Part shown: piece by piece, positions 52,994 through 62,311 of the stretch
Layout: every line of letters starts with the position of its first letter
How positions within the stretch are numbered: position 1 is the first letter of the stretch
Source of the DNA: Flavobacterium caeni
GTDB lineage: Bacteria; Bacteroidota; Bacteroidia; Flavobacteriales; Flavobacteriaceae
Direction: 5' to 3'
NCBI RefSeq assembly: GCF_900101895.1
Contig: NZ_FMVF01000007.1
Location: forward strand, 47,006 to 111,005
DNA length: 64,000 nucleotides
Program-made: the position numbers and the translations under genes
The notes under the pieces: model-generated
Seen by the model: only the letters and a program-made list of their open reading frames with translations
Database searches by the model: none
What the model was told of the DNA's origin: nothing

Positions 52994-53024
52994 AACGCCT
53001 CGATTTATCGGGGCGTTTTTTTAT
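52994..53024 (+). terminator. Terminator of the OmpA-family gene
   Basis: AACGCCTCGAT and ATCGGGGCGTT with a short loop and a T run. Confidence 0.9.
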
Positions 53025-53033
53025 TTTTATCTT

Positions 53034-55805
53034 ATGACAAACCGCTCGTTTCTGGACCAGGTCGCGCAAATGTTGTTGCGCGAACACGCCACACATTTAC
53101 CCGATACCATGGTGGTGTTGCCCAACAAAAGGGCCAGGATTTTTTTGCTCGAGGCCTTACGCAAGCAAACAACCCAAACTATTTTTGCGCCGCGCATCGT
53201 CAGCATAGAAAAGTTGATCCAGGACATTGCCGGTATCCGTTCTATAGACGCCATAGAACAGCTGTTCGAATTTTACGAGGTTTATTGCGCCATCACCGAG
53301 GCTCCGCAAAGACAGGAATTTGACGTGTTTGCCAACTGGGCCAAAACACTGCTACAAGACTTTAACGAAATCGATCGTTACCTGCTCGAGCCCGATCGCG
53401 TGCTCAGGTACTTACAGGATATCAAGGAGATCGAGCATTGGTCGGTAGACATTACCCAACAAACGCCGCTCATCGAGAGTTATCTTTCGTTCTGGAAAAT
53501 GCTCCCCGACTACTACCGACATTTTTACGATCATTTGCTCCAAAAGGGTGTCGGCTACCAAGGCATGATTTACAGGGAAGCCGTTGCCAATCTCAACCAC
53601 TTTTCGGAAAGCCAGGGAAGCCGGATGGTGCTCTTTTGCGGATTCAATGCGCTCAATGCGGCCGAGGAGCAAATCATCCAGCATTTGCTGGCGCTCGATT
53701 TGGGAAGGATCTACTGGGATGCCGATCAAACCTTTCTAAGCGACACGGCACACGATGCGGGCCTTTTTTTGCGCGACTTCAAAAGCAAATGGAAACATTA
53801 CAACAGCCATCCGTTTGAGTGGATTTTCAACGATTTTGCGCAAGAGAAAACCATCGAGGTGATTGGTACACCCAAATCTGTCGGGCAAGCCAAGATTGCC
53901 GGCGGGATCATCGACAAATTGATCGAAGGCAACCACGCCGACATCAACCGCGTGGCCATGGTGTTGGGCGAGGAGAGTTTGCTGATCCCGGTGCTGCATG
54001 TCCTGCCGCAGTCGGTGGGCGCGCTCAACATCACAATGGGCTATTCGGCCAAGAACAACCCTGCGCAAACCTTAATTTTTAAATTGTTCCGGATGCATAC
54101 CGTGGCCTTGTCGCGCGGCGGTTCGAACGCCGTGTTCTATTACAAGGACGTTTTGGACGTATTGGGTCACCCGCTTGTCGAGCCTTATGTAGCGGCTCAA
54201 AAGGTTGCGCAGACCATCAAACAATACAACTACACTTTTTTGACACACCGAAAGATTGCGGAACTGCACCCCAACCCGAACCGTCTTTTTTCGCTGTTGT
54301 TCGAGCCCTGGACCGACAATCCGACGGCGGTGCTCGACACACTTTCGGAGGTTTTGCTGACCATCAAATCGAGTTTGGGCAACGACAACGAACAGGCAAA
54401 AGTCACCAAGGCTTTTGTTTATGCGGTGTTCCAAACCCTCAATAAACTGAAGAACTATTACGCCAAATACGCCAACGCAGGCAAGGTCGATACGCTGTTT
54501 GCCATCTACAAACAAGTGATCGATCTGGCCGAGGTGTCGTTCGAAGGCGAACCGCTCGAAGGGCTCCAAATCATGGGTGTGCTCGAGAGCCGCGTGCTCG
54601 ACTTTGATACGGTTGTCATCACTTCGATGAACGAAGGCAAGTTCCCGGCGGGCAAATCACAAAACTCGTTCATTCCCTACGATGTAAAGGTTGAGCTCGG
54701 CCTGCCCACGTTCAAACAAAAAGACGCGATTTACACCTACCATTTCTACCATCTATTGCAAAGGGCGAAAAAAATTTACTTGCTTTACAACACCGAAAGT
54801 GAAGGTCTTGATGCAGGCGAGCCAAGCCGTTTTCTGACCCAACTCGAAGTCGAGCGACAGCCCAAGCACACGACTACCAAGCAAATCTACAGCGCGGTCT
54901 TGCCCGATGTGGGTTATGAGCCCAAAGAGGTGCCAAAATCGGCGGCGGTGATGGCACGGCTCGAGGAAATCGCAACTGCGGGTTTTTCGCCTTCGGCCCT
55001 GACATCGTACATCCGCAATCCGATTGATTTTTATTTCCAGAAGATATTGCGCATCCGCGAAACCGAAGAAGTCGAGGAGAACATTGCCCTGAATACACTA
55101 GGAACCATCATCCATGGGGCGCTAGAGACGCTGTATACGCCCATGATCGGTCGACGGCTTACCGAAGCCGATATCGACGCGTGTTTCGGGCAGCTCGAAG
55201 CCGTCGTGCTCGACCAATTCAAACAAGTCTATAAAGAAGGCGAGATCCGAAAGGGCAAAAACCTGCTCGCCTTTGAGGTGGCCAAGCGCAACGTATCGAA
55301 TTTTCTCAAACTCGAGCGCGAAGATTTGCGTTCGGGTGCCGAAATCGAAATACTCGAACTGGAAAAGAAATGCGAGGGGCGCGAATTGCGGCATCCCAAT
55401 TTGCCTTACCCGGTTCGCGTAAGCGGTACCGTCGACCGGATCGAGCGGCACAATGGCAGGCTTCGGATCATCGACTACAAGACGGGGAAAGTCGAAAAAT
55501 CGAGCCTGACGCTCAAAACATGGGATGGCCTGACCGCCGACATCAAATCGGACAAAATCATCCAATTGCTGGCCTATGCGTTCATGTACGAGCCGCTTGC
55601 CGACGGCGAGCCGGTCGAAGTGGGCATCATCTCTTTCAAGAACCTGAAATCGGGGTTTATGCCATTGGTTTTTAAAGATATGGCAGCCCCGACCGAAACT
55701 ACGTTGGTTACAGGCGATTTGCTCCAAGCCTATCAGGAAGAATTGACCGTGTTGCTCGGCGAAATACTCGATCCCGAGATACCGTTTACCGAAAAGGTTA
55801 TTTGA
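53034..55805 (+). CDS. AddB-like PD-(D/E)XK nuclease
   Basis: A 923-residue protein: an N-terminal degenerate helicase-like part (VVLPNKRARIFLLEALRKQT) without a Walker A, a middle region with VITSMNEGKFPAGKSQNSFIP and a C-terminal RecB-like nuclease with VSGTVDRIERHNGRLRIIDYKTGKVEK (Asp and DYK motifs). It is the partner expected for the AddA-like protein at 47073, with both having a nuclease domain, as in AddAB systems. The last bases overlap the end of the convergent hydrolase gene (55798). Confidence 0.87.
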   Translation: MTNRSFLDQVAQMLLREHATHLPDTMVVLPNKRARIFLLEALRKQTTQTIFAPRIVSIEKLIQDIAGIRSIDAIEQLFEFYEVYCAITEAPQRQEFDVFANWAKTLLQDFNEIDRYLLEPDRVLRYLQDIKEIEHWSVDITQQTPLIESYLSFWKMLPDYYRHFYDHLLQKGVGYQGMIYREAVANLNHFSESQGSRMVLFCGFNALNAAEEQIIQHLLALDLGRIYWDADQTFLSDTAHDAGLFLRDFKSKWKHYNSHPFEWIFNDFAQEKTIEVIGTPKSVGQAKIAGGIIDKLIEGNHADINRVAMVLGEESLLIPVLHVLPQSVGALNITMGYSAKNNPAQTLIFKLFRMHTVALSRGGSNAVFYYKDVLDVLGHPLVEPYVAAQKVAQTIKQYNYTFLTHRKIAELHPNPNRLFSLLFEPWTDNPTAVLDTLSEVLLTIKSSLGNDNEQAKVTKAFVYAVFQTLNKLKNYYAKYANAGKVDTLFAIYKQVIDLAEVSFEGEPLEGLQIMGVLESRVLDFDTVVITSMNEGKFPAGKSQNSFIPYDVKVELGLPTFKQKDAIYTYHFYHLLQRAKKIYLLYNTESEGLDAGEPSRFLTQLEVERQPKHTTTKQIYSAVLPDVGYEPKEVPKSAAVMARLEEIATAGFSPSALTSYIRNPIDFYFQKILRIRETEEVEENIALNTLGTIIHGALETLYTPMIGRRLTEADIDACFGQLEAVVLDQFKQVYKEGEIRKGKNLLAFEVAKRNVSNFLKLEREDLRSGAEIEILELEKKCEGRELRHPNLPYPVRVSGTVDRIERHNGRLRIIDYKTGKVEKSSLTLKTWDGLTADIKSDKIIQLLAYAFMYEPLADGEPVEVGIISFKNLKSGFMPLVFKDMAAPTETTLVTGDLLQAYQEELTVLLGEILDPEIPFTEKVI

Positions 55806-56583
55806 TTTTCTTAAGAAAGTTGCCCAGTTCCAACAACAGTGCGTCGCGGTTTTCGATCAAACTCATGTGGCCATCGGGAAACGTCACCAGTTGGACTTTG
55901 GTGCCTTGCGTTTGCTCGAGGCTTTCCTGGTAATTCAAAACGGGATCCTGTTCTCCCAACACCAGCAGTACCGGATAGGGGCCAAAGTGCAGCAATACCT
56001 CGCGGTCTTTCCTGATTTTCATGCCTTCGAGCGCGGCGACAATACCTTGTAAAGGCGTTTTGAGCGCTTCGGAACGCACCTGCTCGATTTCAGGCTTTAA
56101 ACGCTCGCGGTTGGCCTCGCTGAACAGATTGGCGATCGAGAGCCGTACAAACGCCGTGTGGTCTTTTTTGACGGCTTGGATGGCCCGGTCGCGATTGGCC
56201 TTGCGCTCGTCGCTATCGGCGCGCGAGGTCGAGTTGATCAGCGCCAATCCTTTGACCTGATCGGGGTACAATTCGGCATAGGCCAACGCGATGTAGCCGC
56301 CCATCGAATGGCCTGCAAAGATGGCTTTCTTGATCCGCAAATCGCTCAATACTTCATGTACCACATCGGCTTGGTCTTCCATCGTATGGACGTAGCCATG
56401 ACATTCGCTCTGACCATGTCCCAAAAGGTCGATGGCGATGATGCGGTATTTCTTGGCCAGTTCGGCGACAAAAAAATCCCACATCGAACGGTTCTCGAGA
56501 AAGCCGTGCAGCAAAACAACGGCGGTGCCTTTGCCGGTATCGGTGTAGGCGATTTGGGTATTTTTATAGGTTGCGGTTTTCAT
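55798..56583 (-). CDS. Alpha/beta hydrolase
   Basis: A 261-residue cytoplasmic alpha/beta hydrolase. The nucleophile is Ser93 in GHSMGGYIAL, with the oxyanion-hole segment LLHGFLENRSMWDFF near residue 25 and the IDLLGHGQS strand. The acid and His are likely Asp in VLGEQDPVLNY and His in PDGHMSLIEN. The substrate is unknown; similar enzymes are esterases. The start at 56583 (MKTATYKNTQI) is preferred over 56607. It ends inside the convergent AddB-like gene and lies 34 bases from the next hydrolase. Confidence 0.87.
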   Translation of the reverse strand: MKTATYKNTQIAYTDTGKGTAVVLLHGFLENRSMWDFFVAELAKKYRIIAIDLLGHGQSECHGYVHTMEDQADVVHEVLSDLRIKKAIFAGHSMGGYIALAYAELYPDQVKGLALINSTSRADSDERKANRDRAIQAVKKDHTAFVRLSIANLFSEANRERLKPEIEQVRSEALKTPLQGIVAALEGMKIRKDREVLLHFGPYPVLLVLGEQDPVLNYQESLEQTQGTKVQLVTFPDGHMSLIENRDALLLELGNFLKKIK

Positions 56584-56616
56584 GCAAAGAATTTGGGGAT
56601 ACCACAAAAATAAGGA

Positions 56617-57513
56617 TTAGGGCTGTAGAAAAGTGCCGATTGCTGCGAAATATTCTGCCTCGGCGTCCAACCAACCATAGTGCCCACAATCGTCCAACAA
56701 CACCACCTCCGAATTACGGAAAGCGCGGTGCGCAATTTCAGCAGTGTTAGGTTTGATGATATCGTCCTTGCCTTGAATAATTAAAACAGGTTTCTGGTAT
56801 TTTTTGAGTTTCGGCGCACAATCAAAGCCTATTTCCCGTAAATCGTCCCAAATCAATTGATTTAACTCGGCATTGCCTTGCGTCAGTCTTTTTGCCAACG
56901 ACGGAACATATTTGGGATTAAACACGTATGCCGGGGCCAAATTCCGACCGCGTCCCAAACGCGTCGCGTAGGTCGTGTCGCCTTTTTCAATTTTTGCGTT
57001 CCAATAGCGCAAAGAGTCGCGTTGCACGGGGTTAAGTTTCGACTGGATGCGCCCCCCTACATAACTGAGTAAATCCAAATCGACACCACCCGACGACGAA
57101 AGGATCATCCGGTCGATACGATCGGGAAATTCCGTCGCATAAAAAGACGCCAACATGCCGCCGAAAGAATGTCCTAAAACATCCCAGTTCTTTATTTTTA
57201 GCGACTTTCGGAGCGATTCGATATCGTCGACCATCAACCGCATCGAAACCGTTTCCGGAGACAATTTTGGAAGCACTGATTTTCCGGTACCGCGTTGGTC
57301 ATACAAAATTGCCATTCGATGCTTTGAGAGTTCGCGTGCTAACGCTTCAAACCCGTTGCTGTTCATGCCCGGCCCGCCATTGATGACCAGCATCGGTTTG
57401 CCGGAGCCAAAAATGCGGTAATAGGTTTTGGAACCATCGGTGTTGACGGAATAACCATCGGTTTGCGCCCAAGACGCGGTGCAAAACAGCAAGAAAAATA
57501 GCGTTGATTTCAT
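56617..57513 (-). CDS. Secreted alpha/beta hydrolase, proline iminopeptidase-like
   Basis: A 298-residue protein with a signal peptide (MKSTLFFLLFCTASWAQ). It has NGGPGMNSNGFEALAREL and YDQRGTGKS, the proline-iminopeptidase-type motifs, and nucleophile Ser116 in GHSFGGM. The acid is likely in KDDIIKPNTAE and the His in DDCGHYGWLDAE. Proline iminopeptidases release N-terminal proline from peptides; the secreted location suggests action in the periplasm. It is immediately downstream of pepP, whose terminator lies at its 5' end. Confidence 0.86.
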   Translation of the reverse strand: MKSTLFFLLFCTASWAQTDGYSVNTDGSKTYYRIFGSGKPMLVINGGPGMNSNGFEALARELSKHRMAILYDQRGTGKSVLPKLSPETVSMRLMVDDIESLRKSLKIKNWDVLGHSFGGMLASFYATEFPDRIDRMILSSSGGVDLDLLSYVGGRIQSKLNPVQRDSLRYWNAKIEKGDTTYATRLGRGRNLAPAYVFNPKYVPSLAKRLTQGNAELNQLIWDDLREIGFDCAPKLKKYQKPVLIIQGKDDIIKPNTAEIAHRAFRNSEVVLLDDCGHYGWLDAEAEYFAAIGTFLQP

Positions 57514-57542
57514 AAAAAACGGCTTACCGATAAGTAAGCCGT
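57514..57542 (-). terminator. Terminator of pepP
   Basis: ACGGCTTAC (57519-57527) and GTAAGCCGT (57534-57542); the A run at 57514-57519 is the T tail on the minus strand. It sits just before the start of the hydrolase gene. Confidence 0.8.
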
Positions 57543-57554
57543 CATGTGTTTTTG

Positions 57555-58847
57555 TTACACGTTCATGAGGTTCTCGATTTCTTCCACCTCAATAGGGATG
57601 TTGCGCATCAAATTGAAAGGTTCTCCTTTTTCCTGCACGACCACATTGTCTTCGAGTCGGATGCCGAAGCCTTCGGCCGGGATGTAGATACCCGGTTCGA
57701 CCGTAAACACCATATTGGCCTTTATCGGTTCGTGAAGCAGCCCGTAATCGTGTGTATCGAGGCCCAAATGGTGCGACGTGCCGTGCATAAAGTACTTTTT
57801 GTAGGCCGGCCAATCTGGGTTCTCGTTCTGTACATCGGCTTTGTCCAAAAGGCCCAGACCAAGCAACTCAGAAGTCATGATTTTGCCCACTTCTTTGTGG
57901 TATTCTTTCCAGAGCGCGCCGGGAACGAGCAGCTTGGTCGCTTCGTTCTTGACACGAAGCACCGCATTGTAAACGGCCTTTTGCCTGTCGGTGTAGCGGC
58001 CCGAAACGGGAATCGTACGCGACAAATCGCTCGAATAATTCGCATATTCGGCGGCCACATCCAGCAGGATCAAATCGCCTGCATGACAAGGTTGGTTGTT
58101 TTCGATGTAGTGAAGCACATTGGCGTTGTTGCCCGAAGCGATAATCGGCGTATAGGCAAAACCTTTGGACCGGTTGCGGACAAATTCGTGGATCAGCTCG
58201 GCCTCGATTTCATATTCGGTTACGCCTGGCTTGACAAAAGAAAGCAAACGACGGAAACCCTTTTCGGTGATGTTACAGGCGGTTTGCATCAAATCGAGCT
58301 CTTCCTGTTCCTTTACCGAACGGATGCGTTGCAAGATCGGGTTGCTTTTGGCCACGTTGTGCGCCGGATATTTCTCTTTCCACCATTTCACGAACCGCGC
58401 CTCGCGGGTTTCGGTTTCTACCGATTGGCGGTAATGTTCGTTGGTGTTGATGTACATCGTCTCGGCATAGGTCATGAGCTCGAACAGGATTTTCTCGAAA
58501 TCGCTGAGCCAGTACACCGTTTTGATGCCCGAAACTTCGAAAGCGCGTTCTTTGGTGAGCTTTTCGCCTTCCCAAATGGCGATGTGCTCGTTGGTTTCGC
58601 GCAAAAACAAAATTTCGCGTTGGTGTTCATAAGGCGCATCGGGGAACAAAATCAAGATACTTTCTTCCTGATCTACGCCGCTCAGGTAAAAAATATCGCG
58701 GTGCTGCTGGAAAGGCATGGTGCTGTCGGCACTGATCGGATAGATATCGTTGGAATTGAAAACCGCAATGGCGTTGGGTTTCATCTGCGCGGTGAACTTT
58801 TTGCGGTTTTTGACAAAAAGAGCGCTGCTGATGGGTAAATACTTCAT
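57555..58847 (-). CDS. pepP: Aminopeptidase P-family (M24) metallopeptidase
   Basis: A 430-residue cytoplasmic enzyme that removes N-terminal residues preceding proline. The N-terminal creatinase domain (about residues 1-160) is followed by the pita-bread M24 domain. Metal ligands are in LLDVAAEYANYSSDLSRTIP, HGTSHHLGLDTHD, FTVEPGIYIPAEGFGIRLED. The DLILLDV core is intact. It lies upstream of a hydrolase with proline-iminopeptidase motifs, and both can contribute to use of proline-containing peptides. Confidence 0.94.
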   Translation of the reverse strand: MKYLPISSALFVKNRKKFTAQMKPNAIAVFNSNDIYPISADSTMPFQQHRDIFYLSGVDQEESILILFPDAPYEHQREILFLRETNEHIAIWEGEKLTKERAFEVSGIKTVYWLSDFEKILFELMTYAETMYINTNEHYRQSVETETREARFVKWWKEKYPAHNVAKSNPILQRIRSVKEQEELDLMQTACNITEKGFRRLLSFVKPGVTEYEIEAELIHEFVRNRSKGFAYTPIIASGNNANVLHYIENNQPCHAGDLILLDVAAEYANYSSDLSRTIPVSGRYTDRQKAVYNAVLRVKNEATKLLVPGALWKEYHKEVGKIMTSELLGLGLLDKADVQNENPDWPAYKKYFMHGTSHHLGLDTHDYGLLHEPIKANMVFTVEPGIYIPAEGFGIRLEDNVVVQEKGEPFNLMRNIPIEVEEIENLMNV

Positions 58848-58872
58848 GTTGATTCAAATTTGAACCACAAAG

Positions 58873-60207
58873 CTAATCAATCCATTTGTAATAGCGCGCA
58901 CCCATTAACACGGGATTGTCGTTTTCGATCCGATCGAGGACCCATTCGGACTTTGGGTTTTTTACGCCCGTTTGTTGTTCTTTTTTGTGCAGTTTCTCGT
59001 AGGTTTCAAAGTTCAACTCCTGACTTTTAGCCAGGGTTTCGAACAAATTGACAGGGGCGATGGCTTCGCGCCAGCTCGTTTGTACTTCTCCCTGAAAAAC
59101 CTTCGATTTCGAGCCCGAACCATAGGCCAGGAACCCGAATGTTTTGCCCTCAAGCACCGATTGATTTTCGAGAGCCACAGACAATGCCGAGAGCAACGCC
59201 ATAAAAATCGAACCGGTATACAAATTGCCCACGAGCGACGACGCTTTCTCGGCAGGGGCCAGTTTTTGTGCGACGAACTTTTGGTAAGCATCCGATTTGG
59301 CGACCGATTTCAAATCGGAAGTGTCGATTTTTCCGTCCGAATCGAGCGCAAAGATTTCCGATAGCATCCGTCGGCCTTGGAATGCGTAAGGCAAATGCAT
59401 GATGATATTTTCCCACGAATCGTACAGCGTGCCTTGAAAACCAAGTTGTTTTTTAAGCGAAAAATAGGCGCCGCGCGTGCGGTCCATGTAACATTGATTG
59501 GAATATTGTCCGTCAAAAACCGGTTGGTCTTTGTGGATTTCGATTTGCTGTTCCAACTGGCCCAGCCATTCCGGATTTTGGTCGCTGCCGGTGATCTCGG
59601 TTTTTGAAATGGTGCGGTACGGTTTGAAAAAATCGAACAAACCCTTGGTGTCGGTCGCCCAATGGGTGTCAAAAGCGATGATACGCGGATTGGCCTTGAC
59701 CAACATGGCGACGGCTCCCGCGCCCTGGGTGTATTCACCACCCGATCCGAGGTCGTATTTGGCCCGGTCGGTGGTCACTACAATCGTTTGGGCATCGGGA
59801 TTCAGTCGTACGAAGTCAAAGCAGTTCTGCAGGGCATCGACGCCGCCGATACACGCAAAAGTAAAGTCGACAACATCGCAATTTTGCAGCAAGCCGTCGC
59901 CATATTTTTGCTCCATGAGCGCCGACAAATACGACGCGATGGGTTTCGAATTGTCGATGCCGCTTTCACTACCCACATAAATACGGCAGATTTGTGTCAA
60001 ATCGATACGATGCTCTTCGACGAGCTTGGTGAGCGCGTTGGCCGCAAAGACCACGCTGTCCTGGTGTACATCGGGGAAAGTCATCTTGAGCAGTCCAAGA
60101 CCTTTTTCGAGTTTTTCGGGGTCGATGTTGCGTTTTTCGGCCAAAACGGCGATGGGAAGGTGCAGTGAAGCGACGTTGAACGCAAGCGCGTCTATTCCAA
60201 TTTTCAT
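58873..60207 (-). CDS. Hydroxymethylglutaryl-CoA synthase family protein
   Basis: Condenses acetyl-CoA and acetoacetyl-CoA to HMG-CoA for the mevalonate isoprenoid pathway used in Flavobacteria. The 444-residue product starts MKIGIDALAFNVASLHLPI and has the nucleophile Cys in TFACIGGVDALQNCFDFV, the QGAGAVAMLVKANPRI segment, and the AYGSGSKSKVFQGEV-type SGSKS loop (LAYGSGSKSKVF). It is closer to the bacterial mevalonate enzyme than to the biosynthetic polyketide HMGS. The start at 60207 is the conserved one; an upstream ATG (60288) has no support. Confidence 0.92.
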   Translation of the reverse strand: MKIGIDALAFNVASLHLPIAVLAEKRNIDPEKLEKGLGLLKMTFPDVHQDSVVFAANALTKLVEEHRIDLTQICRIYVGSESGIDNSKPIASYLSALMEQKYGDGLLQNCDVVDFTFACIGGVDALQNCFDFVRLNPDAQTIVVTTDRAKYDLGSGGEYTQGAGAVAMLVKANPRIIAFDTHWATDTKGLFDFFKPYRTISKTEITGSDQNPEWLGQLEQQIEIHKDQPVFDGQYSNQCYMDRTRGAYFSLKKQLGFQGTLYDSWENIIMHLPYAFQGRRMLSEIFALDSDGKIDTSDLKSVAKSDAYQKFVAQKLAPAEKASSLVGNLYTGSIFMALLSALSVALENQSVLEGKTFGFLAYGSGSKSKVFQGEVQTSWREAIAPVNLFETLAKSQELNFETYEKLHKKEQQTGVKNPKSEWVLDRIENDNPVLMGARYYKWID

Positions 60208-60419
60208 GTAGCGGATTTTGCGCAAAATTACAATTTCGGAATACTTAGGGAACGGCCAAACCGACACTATTTTCGATGGCTGACGCATTTTTGAGGAATC
60301 CTAAAAAAAGACGCCGTCATTTTACCAGATTGCTAAAACAACGCGCAAATGCAGATTTTTGGACCTGCCATACTAAACGCGCGATAACGCCGTTATGGAT
60401 TTATTAACAAGGGTTTGTC
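60208..60419. other. Divergent intergenic region
   Basis: It separates HMG-CoA synthase and the lipoprotein gene. On the minus strand TAATTTTG (60230-60223) is a possible -7 for HMG-CoA synthase. The palindrome ATAACG-C-CGTTAT (60384-60396) lies 24 bases before the lipoprotein ATG and may be an operator or fold in the leader. I see nothing else. Confidence 0.45.
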
Positions 60420-61325
60420 ATGAAAGTGTATCTGGTTTCCATATTGTTGATTTTGGGCGCTTTGGGCTTCGCGTCGTGCGAGGACAACGACGACACGATC
60501 GATCTTTACGAACCAGTTCCCTCTACTTCCGAACCCAGTCTGGTGGTCAAATTCAAATTTGATAAAGACCAGGTTAGGCTCAACAACATCGGGCAACCAT
60601 CGGCCGTGGCTTCGGGCAATGCAGGCGTTTCACCCGACTTCAACGCGATTTCGGCACATTATTTTGAACTGGCCCCCAACGCAATGACCCAACTCGGGCA
60701 GGGTGCAGTTTTGTACCATGCGCCAGAAACAACCATGGGTGGCAGCAACGCCATCGATTTCAGTCAGGCCAAGATCGTAGGCGAAGGCGAAACATTTTTG
60801 CGCATCCCGCTCAAGGACATCGCCGCCGGAAGCTACGAATGGGTGCGTGTTTCGCTGGCTTATCAAAATTACAACATCCCGGTACGAGCGAGCGGTGTAG
60901 ATTATGAAGGAACGCTGGCAAGTTTTGTCGGATACAACACCTACATCGGGACACACGAAATCGGGAATTCTATTTTTCCGGTCAACGCCAACCGTTTGCA
61001 AGGTTATTGGGCGTTCGCTTTGGCCGATTATCCGTATTCGGTAGAGGGGCAAGCGCCGGCTGGTGCCACCACGGTCCCGAACCCGATTGCATCTACGTCG
61101 CCGATTCCTGCGGGCTCTTGTGTCGTGACGGGCAGATTCGCCAACAATTTGACCATCACCGGCAACGAGACCAAGGATGTTGTCGTGACGCTTTCGCTGT
61201 CGGTCAATAAGAGCTTTGAATGGCAAGAAGTGGTGTTCGATGGCAAATACGAGCCTGCCCAAGGCGAAACCGTTGTAGATATGGGCTTGCGTGGCCTGAT
61301 TCCATCGTATCAAGTGGCCGAATAA
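60420..61325 (+). CDS. Hypothetical lipoprotein
   Basis: A 301-residue predicted lipoprotein (LGALGFASC, lipid Cys20), followed by an acidic stretch (EDNDDTIDLYEPVP). The rest is beta-rich: SLVVKFKFDKDQVRLNNIGQ, AGSYEWVRVSLAYQNYNIP, NLTITGNETKDVVVTLSLSV. I do not recognise the family, though the layout resembles lipid-anchored, surface-exposed proteins of Bacteroidota that carry a beta-sandwich. It precedes sdhC by 145 bases and has a separate promoter behind it. Confidence 0.75.
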   Translation: MKVYLVSILLILGALGFASCEDNDDTIDLYEPVPSTSEPSLVVKFKFDKDQVRLNNIGQPSAVASGNAGVSPDFNAISAHYFELAPNAMTQLGQGAVLYHAPETTMGGSNAIDFSQAKIVGEGETFLRIPLKDIAAGSYEWVRVSLAYQNYNIPVRASGVDYEGTLASFVGYNTYIGTHEIGNSIFPVNANRLQGYWAFALADYPYSVEGQAPAGATTVPNPIASTSPIPAGSCVVTGRFANNLTITGNETKDVVVTLSLSVNKSFEWQEVVFDGKYEPAQGETVVDMGLRGLIPSYQVAE

Positions 61326-61406
61326 GGAGGCGATTGTTTCTCTGTTATCGCTTTTCCGACTTTTAAAGCCGCCATTTTAAAATCATTATAAATAACGTTC
61401 GAGAGG

Positions 61407-61437
61407 TTGTAATTATTCTCGGTTTGCCGTACTTTTG
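61407..61437 (+). promoter_or_regulatory. Promoter of the sdh operon
   Basis: TTG (61407-61409), 20 bases, TACTTTTG (61430-61437), 33 bases before the sdhC ATG. Confidence 0.75.
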
Positions 61438-61470
61438 TGTGGATTTTTTTAAAACTCACAAACAAATATT

Positions 61471-62307
61471 ATGGCAAAATCTGCATTATTAAAGTCGTCC
61501 TTGGCTAAGAAATATTGGATGGCTCTGACAGGTTTATTTTTATGCTTGTTTCTCGTTGGCCACTTGGCAGGAAATCTTCAACTTTTGACCCCCGACAACG
61601 CGCTGAACTTCAACAAATATGCGTTGTTCATGACGACCAACCCCGCCGTTAAGGTTTTGTCTTATCTCACTTACGCTTCGATCATTTTTCACGCAATCGA
61701 CGGCGCGATGCTGACCTATCAAAATGCAAAAGCGCGTCCGGTCAAGTATGCGAAGAACAACGCCGCCGCAAACAGCGCATGGTCGTCAAGAAACATGGGT
61801 GTTTTGGGAACCGTTATTTTGGTGTTCATCGTCACGCACATGATTACATTTTGGGCGCCGATGCATTTCGACAAAAACATGCCATTGCAAACGCAAACCA
61901 TCACGATGAACGGTCAACCTTCGGAATATTACCTTACTACCGACGGTAGTTACCTGCCCAAACAGCAGGTCGACCAAAAAGTGATTTACATCAAGAACCG
62001 CACGGAGTTTTACAATGCGCAGGCCAACGTTAAAATCAAAGAAGGCTACAAAGATTTGTACAAAATCACGGTGGCGTTCTTCAAAGATGCGAAGTACGGG
62101 TTGGTGTACACATTGCTCTACGTGCTTTCGATGGCTGTGCTTGCGTTTCACTTGCACCACGGTTTTGCCAGCGCGTTCCAATCCTTGGGCGCCAACAATC
62201 CAAAATACAACGGACTCATCAAAGGATTTGGGAAAGGCTTCGCGATTATCGTACCGCTTTTGTTCGCCATCATTCCATTGTACCTCCATTTTATTCTAAA
62301 AGCTTAA
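61471..62307 (+). CDS. sdhC: Succinate dehydrogenase/fumarate reductase cytochrome b subunit
   Basis: Membrane anchor of complex II that carries heme and the quinone site. The 278-residue product has five membrane segments and histidines of B-type di-heme anchors: [31 protein letters not shown] and [11 protein letters not shown]. It is longer than typical anchors of about 220-240 residues because of an insert at about residues 135-195 (e.g. [17 protein letters not shown]). The start [15 protein letters not shown] is the family start. It is followed by sdhA after four bases. Confidence 0.93.
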   Translation: MAKSALLKSSLAKKYWMALTGLFLCLFLVGHLAGNLQLLTPDNALNFNKYALFMTTNPAVKVLSYLTYASIIFHAIDGAMLTYQNAKARPVKYAKNNAAANSAWSSRNMGVLGTVILVFIVTHMITFWAPMHFDKNMPLQTQTITMNGQPSEYYLTTDGSYLPKQQVDQKVIYIKNRTEFYNAQANVKIKEGYKDLYKITVAFFKDAKYGLVYTLLYVLSMAVLAFHLHHGFASAFQSLGANNPKYNGLIKGFGKGFAIIVPLLFAIIPLYLHFILKA

Positions 62308-62311
62308 TCCC

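Noticed and set aside
57546..58838. Plus-strand ORF of 430 codons opposite pepP
   Set aside because: Antisense frame; the minus-strand product has a complete set of M24 metal ligands.
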